From NCBI GenBank assembly GCA_964598765.1, contig CAZRCZ010000021.1:1-64000 (forward strand): a stretch of 64,000 nucleotides of DNA, written 5' to 3'. This stretch comes from CAZRCZ01 sp964598765. Its GTDB lineage: Bacteria; Sumerlaeota; Sumerlaeia; MVZB01; JAJFLK01. The notes below the pieces were generated by a model. That model saw nothing but the letters and a program-made list of their open reading frames with translations, had not been told where the DNA came from and ran no database searches. This document shows, in pieces, positions 40,275 to 48,042 of this stretch. The position numbers and the translations under genes were made by a program. The stretch's first letter is position 1; each line of letters opens with the position of its first letter.

Positions 40275-41420
40275 TCAAGGGCTGGTAGCCCATGCCGCTC
40301 CTCGCCCCGCGACAAATTCGTAAATCCGCGTCATCCGTTCGATCATGGTTTCGACCCGAAACGCTTCTTCAAATCGTTTTCGCGCCGAATCGCCCCATGC
40401 CTTTCTCGCCGAATCGTCCTCCAGCGCGCGCGCGATGGCGGCCGCCAATGCCGAAGGATTCTTCGCGGGGCAGAGTAATCCTTCCTCTTCAGACCGGATG
40501 ACTTCCGCGTTTCCGCCGACGTCGGTCGCGACGGTCGCCAATCCCGCTCGCAACGCTTCGATGAGCGCGTGCGGCATCCCCTCCCAATGCGACGGAAGAA
40601 CGGCAAGATCAGCGGCTTCGTAAATCGTCGGAGCGTCGGCGACGAATCCGAGCCAACGGATATTTGCTCCAAGTCCGGCGCGTGCCGCCAAGGCCGGAAT
40701 TTTGCCGCCGCTTTCGTCCCGTCCGGCGCAGAGGCAAATAAGACGCGGCCATTTTTGCTTGAGTTGCGCCAGCGCCGCGATCAAGTCGGCGTGCCCCTTG
40801 GCCGGACGAAGATTGGCGATCACGGCGAGGACGGGACCTTCCTCCGCGCCGATGCTCCATCGTTTCCGCGCTTCGGCGCGCCTTGCGGCGTCCGCCGTCG
40901 GACGATCCGGAATTCCCGTCGGCACGACGAAAATTTTTTCGGGCGCAACGGGAACGCGCGCAAGATAAGCTCGTTTCGCGGCTTCCGATGTGCTGATCCA
41001 CGCGGCAACGCGCTTGGCGGTCCCGCGATCCAGAAAATAATGAAACCAACGCCTCTGCGGATTGATTGAAACGATGGAGGAGATGATCTTAACGCTCGTT
41101 CCGCGATTCGCCAAGCGGACCAAGAGATCGGCGCGGAGACCATAAGGTTGAATCAAATCGAAGTTCCCTTCGCGGAGAAATCGGCGCAATTTTGCAATCA
41201 GAAACGGAAGGGCAAAATCGGTCGCCCCCCAATTTTCGCCTTGCGCGCCGGCCTCCCGCGCCAAATCGGCCAACGGTCCATTTCCCGTGAGCGCAAATAT
41301 GGAAGGCGCGATCCGCGCGCGGTCGCCGTGTCTGCATACGTTGAGCATGAGTTGTTCCGCGCCGCCGATCTCGGAGGTCGAGGCGATTTGGAGAAGACGT
41401 AAGGGGGTGGAGGATGTCAT
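40275..41420 (-). CDS. Glycosyltransferase, GT4 family
   Basis: The protein has the GT-B layout. The N-terminal half begins LRLLQIASTSEIGGAEQLM, the pattern of GT4 enzymes such as those making capsule or lipopolysaccharide. The C-terminal half has VLAVIANLRPAKGHADLI and the nucleotide-sugar motif HWEGMPHALIEALRAG with two Glu seven residues apart. It transfers a sugar from a nucleotide donor; donor and acceptor are not readable. ATG 41420 is used because the frame upstream runs into the inverted repeat at 41472. That gives 381 residues. It is a single gene, divergent from the DUF4139 gene. Confidence 0.85.
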   Translation of the reverse strand: MTSSTPLRLLQIASTSEIGGAEQLMLNVCRHGDRARIAPSIFALTGNGPLADLAREAGAQGENWGATDFALPFLIAKLRRFLREGNFDLIQPYGLRADLLVRLANRGTSVKIISSIVSINPQRRWFHYFLDRGTAKRVAAWISTSEAAKRAYLARVPVAPEKIFVVPTGIPDRPTADAARRAEARKRWSIGAEEGPVLAVIANLRPAKGHADLIAALAQLKQKWPRLICLCAGRDESGGKIPALAARAGLGANIRWLGFVADAPTIYEAADLAVLPSHWEGMPHALIEALRAGLATVATDVGGNAEVIRSEEEGLLCPAKNPSALAAAIARALEDDSARKAWGDSARKRFEEAFRVETMIERMTRIYEFVAGRGAAWATSP

Positions 41421-41471
41421 GTGGATTTGCCCTGTATTCTTATCCACCAAGACACAAAGACACCAAGAATT

Positions 41472-41557
41472 CAACGCAAAGACGCAAAGGCGCAAGGACG
41501 CAAGCCAAAATTACCAAGGACCTCCTTGCGACTTTGCGCCTTGGTGCCTTTGCGTTT
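41472..41557. repeat. Long inverted repeat, copy 1 of the window family
   Basis: Arms of about 32 bases, imperfect, are built from CGCAAAGACGCAAAGGCGCAA on the left and its complement on the right, with a short spacer. It sits in the divergent gap between the glycosyltransferase and the DUF4139 gene. The repeated ACGCAAAG unit links it to the copy at 43835. Confidence 0.8.
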
Positions 41558-41647
41558 GATTCCGAAATGAATAATCGGCAAATGCCTGTTGAGACGGCGA
41601 GGCGTCATGCGATATTCTTCGTTCACTTCACGCTTGGAGCCGAGATC

Positions 41648-43081
41648 ATGAAATTCAGTCGCTTCCTTATTCTTGCGCTATTGGCAGGCGCGTCCCGCCT
41701 TTCATCCGCCGAGCCTTCCCCGAAAAACCTCGCCGTCGGCGGCGAGGCGCAGGAGCAAGTCATGGTCACGGTCTATAACAACAACTACGGCCTCGTGCGC
41801 GAGGTCCGCAAAGTGAACCTCCCCGAAGGGACCGTCGCGCTCGAATTCCGCGACGTGGCCGAAAAAATTGACGCAACCTCGGTCGCGTTCAAATCGCAAA
41901 CCGCTCCGGGCAAGGTCGCCATTCTGGAGCAGAATTATCGCTACGACCTGCTCAATCCCCAAACGCTCCTTGAAAAATACGTCGGCAAGAAAATCACCCT
42001 TCACACCCAGCGGATGGTGAACAACACCGCGACCATGGAAACCGCCGAGGGAACGCTCCTTTCGACCAACGGCGGCAACATCGTTCAATTCGGCAATCGC
42101 CTTGAGATCAATCCGCAGGGGAGCATTTCGGTGGGCACCGTGCCGGAAAATCTGGTCTCGCATCCGACGCTAGTCTGGTTGCTGAAAAATAATTTCGCCG
42201 ACGAGCAAAAAATCGAAACCTCCTATCTGACCAACGACATGAATTGGAAGGCCGATTACGTCGCGATTATCAACCCGGAGGACACGAAACTCGATCTGAC
42301 CGGATGGGTGACGCTGGAAAACAAAAGCGGCGCGAGCTACCGCGACGCCAAGCTGAAACTCGTCGCCGGCGACGTCCAGCGCGTCGCGGAGGCTCGTCCC
42401 ATGCCGATGGTGAAGGCGAGAGGAGCCATGGCGGCGGACATGGCTGAAACGCAATTCGCGGAAAAAAGTTTTTTCGAGTATCACCTCTACACGCTGGATC
42501 GCCCGGCGACGCTGGCCAACAACGAGACCAAGCAGATGGTCCTTCTTCAAGGCTCCGACGTGCCGTTGAAGAAAACGTTCGTCTTGGATTCCCCCGCGTG
42601 GAACCGTGGAAGCGGACCGAAAATGGCGGAAAAGCGAAAGCTGGCCGTCATGTTGGAATTTGAGAACAAGAAGGAAAATCATCTCGGCATCGCGCTTCCC
42701 AAAGGGCGCGTCCGCGCCTACAAGGCCGACACCGACGCCTCGCTTCAACTCGTCGGCGAGGACGCGATTGACCACACGCCGCGCGACGAAAAACTCCGCA
42801 TCAAACTCGGCGAGGCGTTCGACGTCGTCGCGGAGCGCGTCCAGTCCGACTACCGCCAATACTCCGAACATTCGGCGGACCTGAGCTACAGCGTCACGGT
42901 CCGCAACCACAAGGAAGAGGCGATTCAGGCGGTGGCCGTCGAGCGCGCTTTCGGCGATTGGAAGGTCATTAAGGAGAGCCAGCCTCATTACAAGCGCGAT
43001 TCGCAAACTTTGGAATTCACCTTCGGCGTTCCGCCCAACGGCGAAACCGTCCTGACCTACACCGTCCACGTGGAATACTGA
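41648..43081 (+). CDS. DUF4139 domain secreted protein
   Basis: ATG 41648 gives a signal peptide (MKFSRFLILALLAGASRLSSA) and a 477-residue protein. The N-terminal MVTVYNNNYGLVREVRKVNL followed by LEFRDVAEKIDATSV, and the C-terminal NHKEEAIQAVAVER and GETVLTYTVHVEY, match the DUF4139 family. Its function is unknown; members are periplasmic or secreted, with mucoidy-inhibitor-like architecture. The frame is open about 80 codons further upstream, but that part is repeat DNA. larB starts 5 bases after the stop. Confidence 0.85.
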   Translation: MKFSRFLILALLAGASRLSSAEPSPKNLAVGGEAQEQVMVTVYNNNYGLVREVRKVNLPEGTVALEFRDVAEKIDATSVAFKSQTAPGKVAILEQNYRYDLLNPQTLLEKYVGKKITLHTQRMVNNTATMETAEGTLLSTNGGNIVQFGNRLEINPQGSISVGTVPENLVSHPTLVWLLKNNFADEQKIETSYLTNDMNWKADYVAIINPEDTKLDLTGWVTLENKSGASYRDAKLKLVAGDVQRVAEARPMPMVKARGAMAADMAETQFAEKSFFEYHLYTLDRPATLANNETKQMVLLQGSDVPLKKTFVLDSPAWNRGSGPKMAEKRKLAVMLEFENKKENHLGIALPKGRVRAYKADTDASLQLVGEDAIDHTPRDEKLRIKLGEAFDVVAERVQSDYRQYSEHSADLSYSVTVRNHKEEAIQAVAVERAFGDWKVIKESQPHYKRDSQTLEFTFGVPPNGETVLTYTVHVEY

Positions 43082-43085
43082 CACG

Positions 43086-43880
43086 ATGAACCGCGAGCGG
43101 CTCAGAAGCTTATTGGAACAAGTCCGCGATGGAGGGCTTGACCCCGCCGAGGCGCTGGAACATTTCCGCGCGCTTCCGTTCGAGGACGTCGGCTACGCCA
43201 AAGTTGACTTGCACCGCGAGGTCCGCCACGGCGGACCGGAAGTGGTCTTTTGCTCCGGTAAAACACCCGACCAAGTTCAAGGCATCATCGCCTCGCTCAT
43301 TCGCGCCGGACAACGGGTCTTGGCGACGCGCGCCACGCGGGAAATTTATCAACATTGCGCCGCCGGAATTGACGGCTTGATCTATCATCCCGCCGGGCGC
43401 GTCATTACCAACATGAAACTGGACGAGAAATCGGGCGAAGGATCGGTGATGGTCATTTCGGCGGGGACGTCCGACATTCCTGTCGCCGAGGAGGCGGTGC
43501 TGACGGCGCGCGCGCACGGGGCGAAAGTCGAGACGATTTACGACGTCGGCGTGGCCGGATTGCATCGCCTATTGGCACACACGCGGCGTGTGCAACAGGC
43601 GCGCGCGCTGGTCGTATGCGCCGGAATGGAAGGGGCGTTGCCGAGCGTCGTCGGCGGATTGGTCGCCGCGCCGGTGATCGCCGTTCCGACCTCCATCGGC
43701 TACGGCGCGTCATTTCACGGCTTGGCCGCGCTTTTGGGAATGTTGAACTCCTGCGCGGCGAACGTGACCGTGGTCAACATAGACAACGGCTTCGGCGCGG
43801 GCTACGTCGCCGCGTTGATCAATAGGATGGGGATTCAACGCAAAGGCGCAAAGACGCGAAGACGCAAGGACGTTCCTTGA
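43086..43880 (+). CDS. larB: LarB, nickel-pincer cofactor biosynthesis
   Basis: LarB carboxylates and hydrolyses nicotinic acid adenine dinucleotide, the first step to the nickel pincer nucleotide used by lactate racemase and related enzymes. The PurE-like C-terminal domain is clear: VMVISAGTSDIPVAEEA, ALVVCAGMEGALPSVVGGL, PVIAVPTSIGYGASFHGLAA and NIDNGFGAGYVAA. The N-terminal LLEQVRDGGLDPAEALE fits the family. larC and larE are not in the window. The last 15 or so codons come from the inverted repeat at 43835, so the natural tail was probably replaced. The conserved domain is complete. Confidence 0.92.
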   Translation: MNRERLRSLLEQVRDGGLDPAEALEHFRALPFEDVGYAKVDLHREVRHGGPEVVFCSGKTPDQVQGIIASLIRAGQRVLATRATREIYQHCAAGIDGLIYHPAGRVITNMKLDEKSGEGSVMVISAGTSDIPVAEEAVLTARAHGAKVETIYDVGVAGLHRLLAHTRRVQQARALVVCAGMEGALPSVVGGLVAAPVIAVPTSIGYGASFHGLAALLGMLNSCAANVTVVNIDNGFGAGYVAALINRMGIQRKGAKTRRRKDVP

Positions 43881-43923
43881 AATTTTTTCTCGCCTCCTTG
43901 CGTCTCTGCGCCTTTGCGTTAAA
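43835..43923. repeat. Long inverted repeat, copy 2, overlapping the end of larB
   Basis: Left arm 43836-43872 and right arm 43893-43922 carry CAACGCAAAGGCGCAAAGACG and its complement with small mismatches, around a T-rich spacer. The left arm encodes the last residues of LarB (IQRKGAKTRRRKDVP), and the right arm lies before the end of the convergent potD gene. Confidence 0.8.
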
Positions 43924-43940
43924 TTCCAGAATCTTCGTTC

Positions 43941-45044
43941 TCATCGAGATTTGATCGTCGTCCAAACCTCATCGTAGAGCCGCGTGTCGTTGCCTAAATC
44001 TTCGAGGTATTCCATCCTTTTCCGCTGCTCGTCGGTCGGATAGATCGCCGGATTCTCGCGGTCCTCCTTCTTGACGAGCGGAAGACTCGCGGAATTGGGA
44101 GTGGCGTAGCGGTTGAAATCGGAAAGTTTCGCCCCGGCGTTCGGATCGAGAATGAAATCCATGAACTTATGCGCGCCGTCGGGATTGGGGGCCTTGGCGG
44201 GGATCGTCATCGCGTCAACCCATATCTGCGTTCCTTCCTTGGGAAGGACAAAACCGACGTTCTTTTCCTCATCCATTGCGCGGACGGCGTCGCCGTTATA
44301 GACAATCGCCATCGCCGCGTTCCCCGCGACGACCTTGTTTTTCCCGCCGACGCCCCCTTCAAACCCCAAACACTTCGCGCTCTTCTTCGCCCCCAGAATC
44401 AAATCCCCCGCCGAGCGGAGCTCGTCGGCGTTGCGCGTGTTGATCGAATGACCCTGAAATTTCAGCGCGGCGGACATCATGTCGCGCATGGAATCTATCA
44501 AAATGAAATTGCCCCGTTGCTTGGCGGGATCGAAAAGCTCGCCCCACGTCGGCTCGATTTGCGGAAATTGATCCTTGCGATACATGATCCCCATCGTTCC
44601 CCACTGATACGGCAGACTGTATTTGTTCCCCGGATCGTAAGGAGGATTAGCGAACGCGGGATCAACGTTTTTGCGATTGGGAATTTTGTCGGCGCTGATC
44701 GGCTGGATCAATCCCAGCCGCGCCAAGAGGGGAATCGCGTGATCCGAAACGACGACGACGTCATATTGACTCACGCCTCCGGCCTGCTGAAGTTTGGCGA
44801 TCATCTCCTCGGTCGCCTCGTAAACGTCAATGCGGACCTTGATGCCGGTGAGTTTTTCAAACTCCTTCGGCAACTCCGGGTCAATGTATTCCGAATACAT
44901 ATAGACGTTGACCTGCCGGTGTTTTTCGGCTTTCGCGGGCTTGGCCTCGCGCTTCGAGCAGGCGCAACAAATTATGGCTGACGCGAGGATGACAATGGAC
45001 GGATGGATCAAACGTATCAAACGAAGGGAATCGCGTTCACTCAT
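43941..45044 (-). CDS. potD: Spermidine/putrescine ABC transporter, substrate-binding lipoprotein
   Basis: The mature protein starts after a lipoprotein-like signal with cysteines ICCACSK. It then shows the PotD fold: VYMYSEYIDPELPKEFEKLT, YDVVVVSDHAIPLLARLGLI, the central PYQWGTMGIMYRKDQF, and the late FMDFILDPNAGAKLSDFNRY. It binds polyamine outside the cytoplasm and delivers it to PotB-PotC. The 367-residue length is normal. It is the last gene of the operon; its ATG overlaps the stop of the 67-residue protein as ATGA. The lipobox (CCAC) is unusual, so lipidation is likely but not certain. Confidence 0.93.
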   Translation of the reverse strand: MSERDSLRLIRLIHPSIVILASAIICCACSKREAKPAKAEKHRQVNVYMYSEYIDPELPKEFEKLTGIKVRIDVYEATEEMIAKLQQAGGVSQYDVVVVSDHAIPLLARLGLIQPISADKIPNRKNVDPAFANPPYDPGNKYSLPYQWGTMGIMYRKDQFPQIEPTWGELFDPAKQRGNFILIDSMRDMMSAALKFQGHSINTRNADELRSAGDLILGAKKSAKCLGFEGGVGGKNKVVAGNAAMAIVYNGDAVRAMDEEKNVGFVLPKEGTQIWVDAMTIPAKAPNPDGAHKFMDFILDPNAGAKLSDFNRYATPNSASLPLVKKEDRENPAIYPTDEQRKRMEYLEDLGNDTRLYDEVWTTIKSR

Positions 45045-45244
45045 TTGAATTCATACGTGGAGCCGCATTTTTGTTCGGCAAGTTTGCGCCAATAATCGTG
45101 ATCGCTTCGCACATCGTAGGAAGGGCGATAGGGAAATTGACCCGCGTTGTAAGCCTCAAGCGCGGACCGGCGCAGATCTATGAGGATGTCGCGCATTTCC
45201 GAAATCCAACGGAGTCTTCGGTCAACTTCTCGTCCGGCGATCAT
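45041..45244 (-). CDS. Small protein of unknown function in the pot operon (67 residues)
   Basis: The protein is basic and mostly helical in its first half (EVDRRLRWISEMRDILIDLRR), with an aromatic-rich end (NAGQFPYRPSYDVRSDHDYW). I recognise no family. Its ATG overlaps the nucleotidyltransferase stop and its stop overlaps the potD start, each as ATGA. This argues that it is a real, translated gene coupled to both neighbours. A small protein next to a minimal nucleotidyltransferase is often its partner, for example HEPN or an antitoxin. No HEPN motif is visible here. Confidence 0.6.
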   Translation of the reverse strand: MIAGREVDRRLRWISEMRDILIDLRRSALEAYNAGQFPYRPSYDVRSDHDYWRKLAEQKCGSTYEFK

Positions 45245-45705
45245 TGGCGTTTCTCTTCTTCGAGTTTTCTCTTTAATCCGGCGATGTCCAATCTGTCTTT
45301 GTCCGACATCCGGCCTTCCTTTAATTTGATGATGACATCGGGGGGCGCGACCATCAAAGGTTTTCCCGCGAGGGTGAATTTGACGCTCCGATCCAAACTC
45401 CGGGCGAAATCCCCCTCGGCAAAAAGAAAATCCAGAACGAGCGCCCGGTCCTCATCCAATTTGGTGAGACGCCGTATTCGGATATTGGAAAAATCCATGG
45501 GAAGGGCGCGTTCATGGAAATCAAGAGGCTCCATGGCGAGTTTGACCTTGGGCCAATCCTCGGGGAGAATCAAAAGATCAATGTCTTCCGTCATTCGCGC
45601 TTCCACCCAAAGAGCGTAAGCCAAACCGCCGACCACGGCGTAGCGGATGCCTTGATCGTTCAAGGTGGCGGCGATTTGCGCCAATTCGTCAAAGAGACTT
45701 GTCAA
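45241..45705 (-). CDS. Nucleotidyltransferase-fold protein (DUF6036/AbiEii-like)
   Basis: The core is RYAVVGGLAYALWVEARMTE followed by DIDLLIL: the GG...(8-12)...DxD pattern of the nucleotidyltransferase superfamily, with Asp residues for metal. A later VLDFLFAEGDFARS and PDVIIKLKEGRMSDKDRLDI fit DUF6036/AbiEii-type proteins, which include toxins and minimal nucleotidyltransferases that modify tRNA or proteins. TTG 45705 overlaps the potC stop as TTGA and has GAGG a few bases upstream, giving 154 residues. Frame open upstream of this belongs to the antisense of potC. Its place between potC and potD is not standard for polyamine transporters. Confidence 0.78.
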   Translation of the reverse strand: MTSLFDELAQIAATLNDQGIRYAVVGGLAYALWVEARMTEDIDLLILPEDWPKVKLAMEPLDFHERALPMDFSNIRIRRLTKLDEDRALVLDFLFAEGDFARSLDRSVKFTLAGKPLMVAPPDVIIKLKEGRMSDKDRLDIAGLKRKLEEEKRQ

Positions 45706-46511
45706 ATCTCCGTCCTCACGTTGAATCTCGTCATTCTCTGCAACCCCAACACCAATAGCACGGTCGCAAGGAAAATCAAAGTTGAGAGGGCGTGGATTTC
45801 GGGCGCGATGCCGCGCCGCAATGAAGCGTAAATGTAAATCGGCAAGGTCGTGGATTGCGGGCCGGCGGTGAAAAAGCTGATGATGAAATCGTCCAGCGAG
45901 AGAGTGAAGGCGAGGAGCGCGCCGGCGGCGATCCCCGGCATGAGAAGCGGGAGCGTGACGCGCCGGAGCAGGGTCGCCGTGTCGGCGTAAAGATCGCGCG
46001 CGGCCTCCTCGATTTCGCTTCCAATGGTCGCCAATCGGCTTTCCACGACCAAGGCGACAAAAGCGATTTGGAACGTGACGTGCGCGACGATCATCGTCAA
46101 CAATCCCGGCTCGAAGAGGGAAAGAATGGAGCGTAGCGCGCCGAAGATCACCACCAAAGCGGAAGCGAAAATAATGTCGGGCGAGACGACCGGAAGATAG
46201 ACCATGAAATCCAAATAGCCCCGGAACCATCGCGGCCATGGAAATCGCCCGACGCCCAACGCCAAGAGCGTTCCGAGGAAAGTTGCAATGATCGTTGAGA
46301 CGACCGCCAAGATGAGCGTGTTTCGCGCCGCTTCAAGGATCAATTCGTTCTGAAAGAGATTGCGATACCAATCGAACGTCCATCCCTTCCAGACGAATCC
46401 GGCGCGCGAGGCGTTCACCGAGAAGACGGCCACGGCGATCATCGGCAGGTAAAGAAAAACCAACGCGGCCAGCGCGACGCATTTGAAAAATGGATGCGAG
46501 CGAGCGTTCAT
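45702..46511 (-). CDS. potC: Spermidine/putrescine ABC transporter permease
   Basis: A six-helix ABC permease of 269 residues. It begins MNARSHPFFKC, then LAALVFLYLPMIAVAVFSVN, typical of PotC. The EAA loop that docks on PotA reads EIEEAARDLYADTATLLRRV. Later helices (FTLSLDDFIISFFTAGP) match the PotC subfamily exactly in the LDDFIIS segment. ATG 46511 overlaps the potB stop as ATGA. A longer frame upstream is not needed. Confidence 0.93.
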   Translation of the reverse strand: MNARSHPFFKCVALAALVFLYLPMIAVAVFSVNASRAGFVWKGWTFDWYRNLFQNELILEAARNTLILAVVSTIIATFLGTLLALGVGRFPWPRWFRGYLDFMVYLPVVSPDIIFASALVVIFGALRSILSLFEPGLLTMIVAHVTFQIAFVALVVESRLATIGSEIEEAARDLYADTATLLRRVTLPLLMPGIAAGALLAFTLSLDDFIISFFTAGPQSTTLPIYIYASLRRGIAPEIHALSTLIFLATVLLVLGLQRMTRFNVRTEI

Positions 46512-47419
46512 GGCGTCTGTTCCTTTCTCTGGTTTGCGCGGCCAAGGATAAACAGACCCATTAACGTGAGGACCATGACTCCCAGACTGATCGCCGAGCC
46601 GAACGGCCAATCGCGGCTCGGACCGAATTGTTGTTGAATCAGATTGCCGACGAGCATGGTCTTGGAACCGCCGAGCAAATCAGGCACGACGAAGATCCCG
46701 ATGGCCGGAACGAACGTCAGAATGATGGACGCGATCAATCCCGGCAAAGTCTGGGGAAGAATAGCATGGCGAAAGATGCGAGGGCGCGAGGCATAAAGGT
46801 CCCGCGCCGCCTCGACCAGCGTCCAATCCATCCGCTCGACGCTCGCGTAAATCGGCAGAACGGCGAACGGTAGTGAATAACTCAACATCCCGATGTAAAC
46901 CGCGAACGGACCGGGATAGAGGGCGGAATTTTCGGGAATCAGACCGAGAGCGCGCGCGATTCTCGCCAAGGGGAGGCGATGATCGAGCAGGAGCATCCAA
47001 GCGCTGGTCCGGATGACCAGATTCGTGCAGAGCGGAATCGCCGTCACCGCCAGCCATAGATAGCGCGTGCGCGGCGGTCGCTCGGCGATGAAAAACGCGA
47101 GCGGATAAGCAAACAAAAGCGAAAGAATCGTCGTCACGAGCGCCATCCAAGCGGTGCGCCCGAGGATGCGGAGATAATCCGCCGACCAGCCGAATGTCCC
47201 GAATCCGAGGAGTCGGCGGAAATTTTCCAGCGTGAGATTCCACTCGATTGTTCCGTCGGCGTTGCGTTGCAGGAATCCGATCATGGCGACCAACACCGAG
47301 GGAACCACCAGAAAAAACATCAACCACGCCAAGGGAATCGCCAAGACGGCTAAACCCCGCGCGAGAAGGCTTCGCGTTTCAATCAGTTCGCCTTGAAAAA
47401 TCAACCGATCCCGTCGCAT
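46508..47419 (-). CDS. potB: Spermidine/putrescine ABC transporter permease
   Basis: A six-helix ABC permease of about 303 residues and partner of PotC. Family segments are VLVAMIGFLQRNADGTIEWN, NLVIRTSAWMLLL, and the docking loop LVEAARDLYASRPRIFRHAI followed by PQTLPG. Near the end it has VPDLLGGSKTMLVGNLIQQQ. The start is uncertain: ATG 47419 is used, with ATG 47482 possible. Anything beyond 47545 would overlap the T-box leader on the other strand. It is the first gene of the pot cluster; potA is at 57674. Confidence 0.92.
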   Translation of the reverse strand: MRRDRLIFQGELIETRSLLARGLAVLAIPLAWLMFFLVVPSVLVAMIGFLQRNADGTIEWNLTLENFRRLLGFGTFGWSADYLRILGRTAWMALVTTILSLLFAYPLAFFIAERPPRTRYLWLAVTAIPLCTNLVIRTSAWMLLLDHRLPLARIARALGLIPENSALYPGPFAVYIGMLSYSLPFAVLPIYASVERMDWTLVEAARDLYASRPRIFRHAILPQTLPGLIASIILTFVPAIGIFVVPDLLGGSKTMLVGNLIQQQFGPSRDWPFGSAISLGVMVLTLMGLFILGRANQRKEQTP

Positions 47420-47544
47420 GAACGCCACCAATCTTGTTAAATTCTTGACGCGAAACCCCTTTTCGCCTATAAAGTAAAGCATTGAAAGCGGCGGATTTCC
47501 CAGCAGGAAATGCCGGCGTTCTTTGGAAACAATTTGAATCGCGT

Positions 47545-47829
47545 GGATGAGGACCAGTAGGGCGCGAGCCGCGCCTTGAGAGAATTGCCGGTTGGTGCGA
47601 GGCAACGGGCGGCGCGTCCGAACTCCCCTCGGAGCGGGATCGGGGAAAGGGAGCCATCGGCTCCGCGAGTAGTCGGTTCCGGTTGGCCGCCGTTAAAGGG
47701 CCGGCCGTTAGCAGGCCAAAATGAAGGGTAAAATTCCTCTGAGTCATTTTTGGGGAATTTTGCCGAATCAGGGTGGTATCGCGGAAAATTTTCTCGCCCC
47801 TGAACGATGGAGATCGTTCGGGGGTTTTT
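47545..47829 (+). promoter_or_regulatory. T-box riboswitch leader, leucine specifier (CUC)
   Basis: The conserved T-box sequence AGGGTGGTATCGCGG is at 47770-47784, followed by a 12-bp intrinsic terminator. Upstream, a Stem I-like region has CAGTAG near 47555, a GAGAGA segment near 47578 and, on its 3' side, GAACTCC. By the family rule the triplet after GAA (47623-47625) is the specifier: CUC, leucine. Uncharged leucine tRNA would bind the specifier and the T-box bulge, and so favour the antiterminator. The downstream gene is leuA, which matches the specifier. T-box leaders on leuA are known outside Firmicutes, for example in some deltaproteobacteria. Confidence 0.88.
47797..47829 (+). terminator. 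Intrinsic terminator of the leuA T-box
   Basis: CCCCTGAACGAT pairs with ATCGTTCGGGGG around GGAG (12 bp including one G-U), followed by TTTTTG. It directly follows the T-box sequence, and reshaping the T-box stem into the antiterminator would remove it. Confidence 0.9.
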
Positions 47830-47844
47830 GATTTTTAAGGAGGA

Positions 47845-48010
47845 TTCACCACGGAGGCACGGAGAGGTCGCTGGTCAAATTGAAGTGATTGAGAAAATTG
47901 ACCGATTGGGGAGCAAAAATATCACCGCAGAAAAGGAATCTAAAGATGCTTTTATTTTCTGCGACTCTCATTCGCATTGAAACTACCTCTCTGTGTCTCT
48001 GTGGTGAAAT
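47845..48010. repeat. Long inverted repeat, copy 3, between the T-box terminator and leuA
   Basis: The left arm (from 47845) carries TTCACCACGGAGGCACGGAG and the right arm (47984-48010) its near complement. The arms of about 24 bases surround about 110 bases without a gene. It belongs to the CACCACAGAGACACAGAGAG type, as does the copy at 58801. It lies wholly between the terminator and the leuA start, so it lengthens the leader without breaking the switch. Confidence 0.75.
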
Positions 48011-48042
48011 ATCCGTGGTAAGAAATTGAAGGAGCAACAGCC

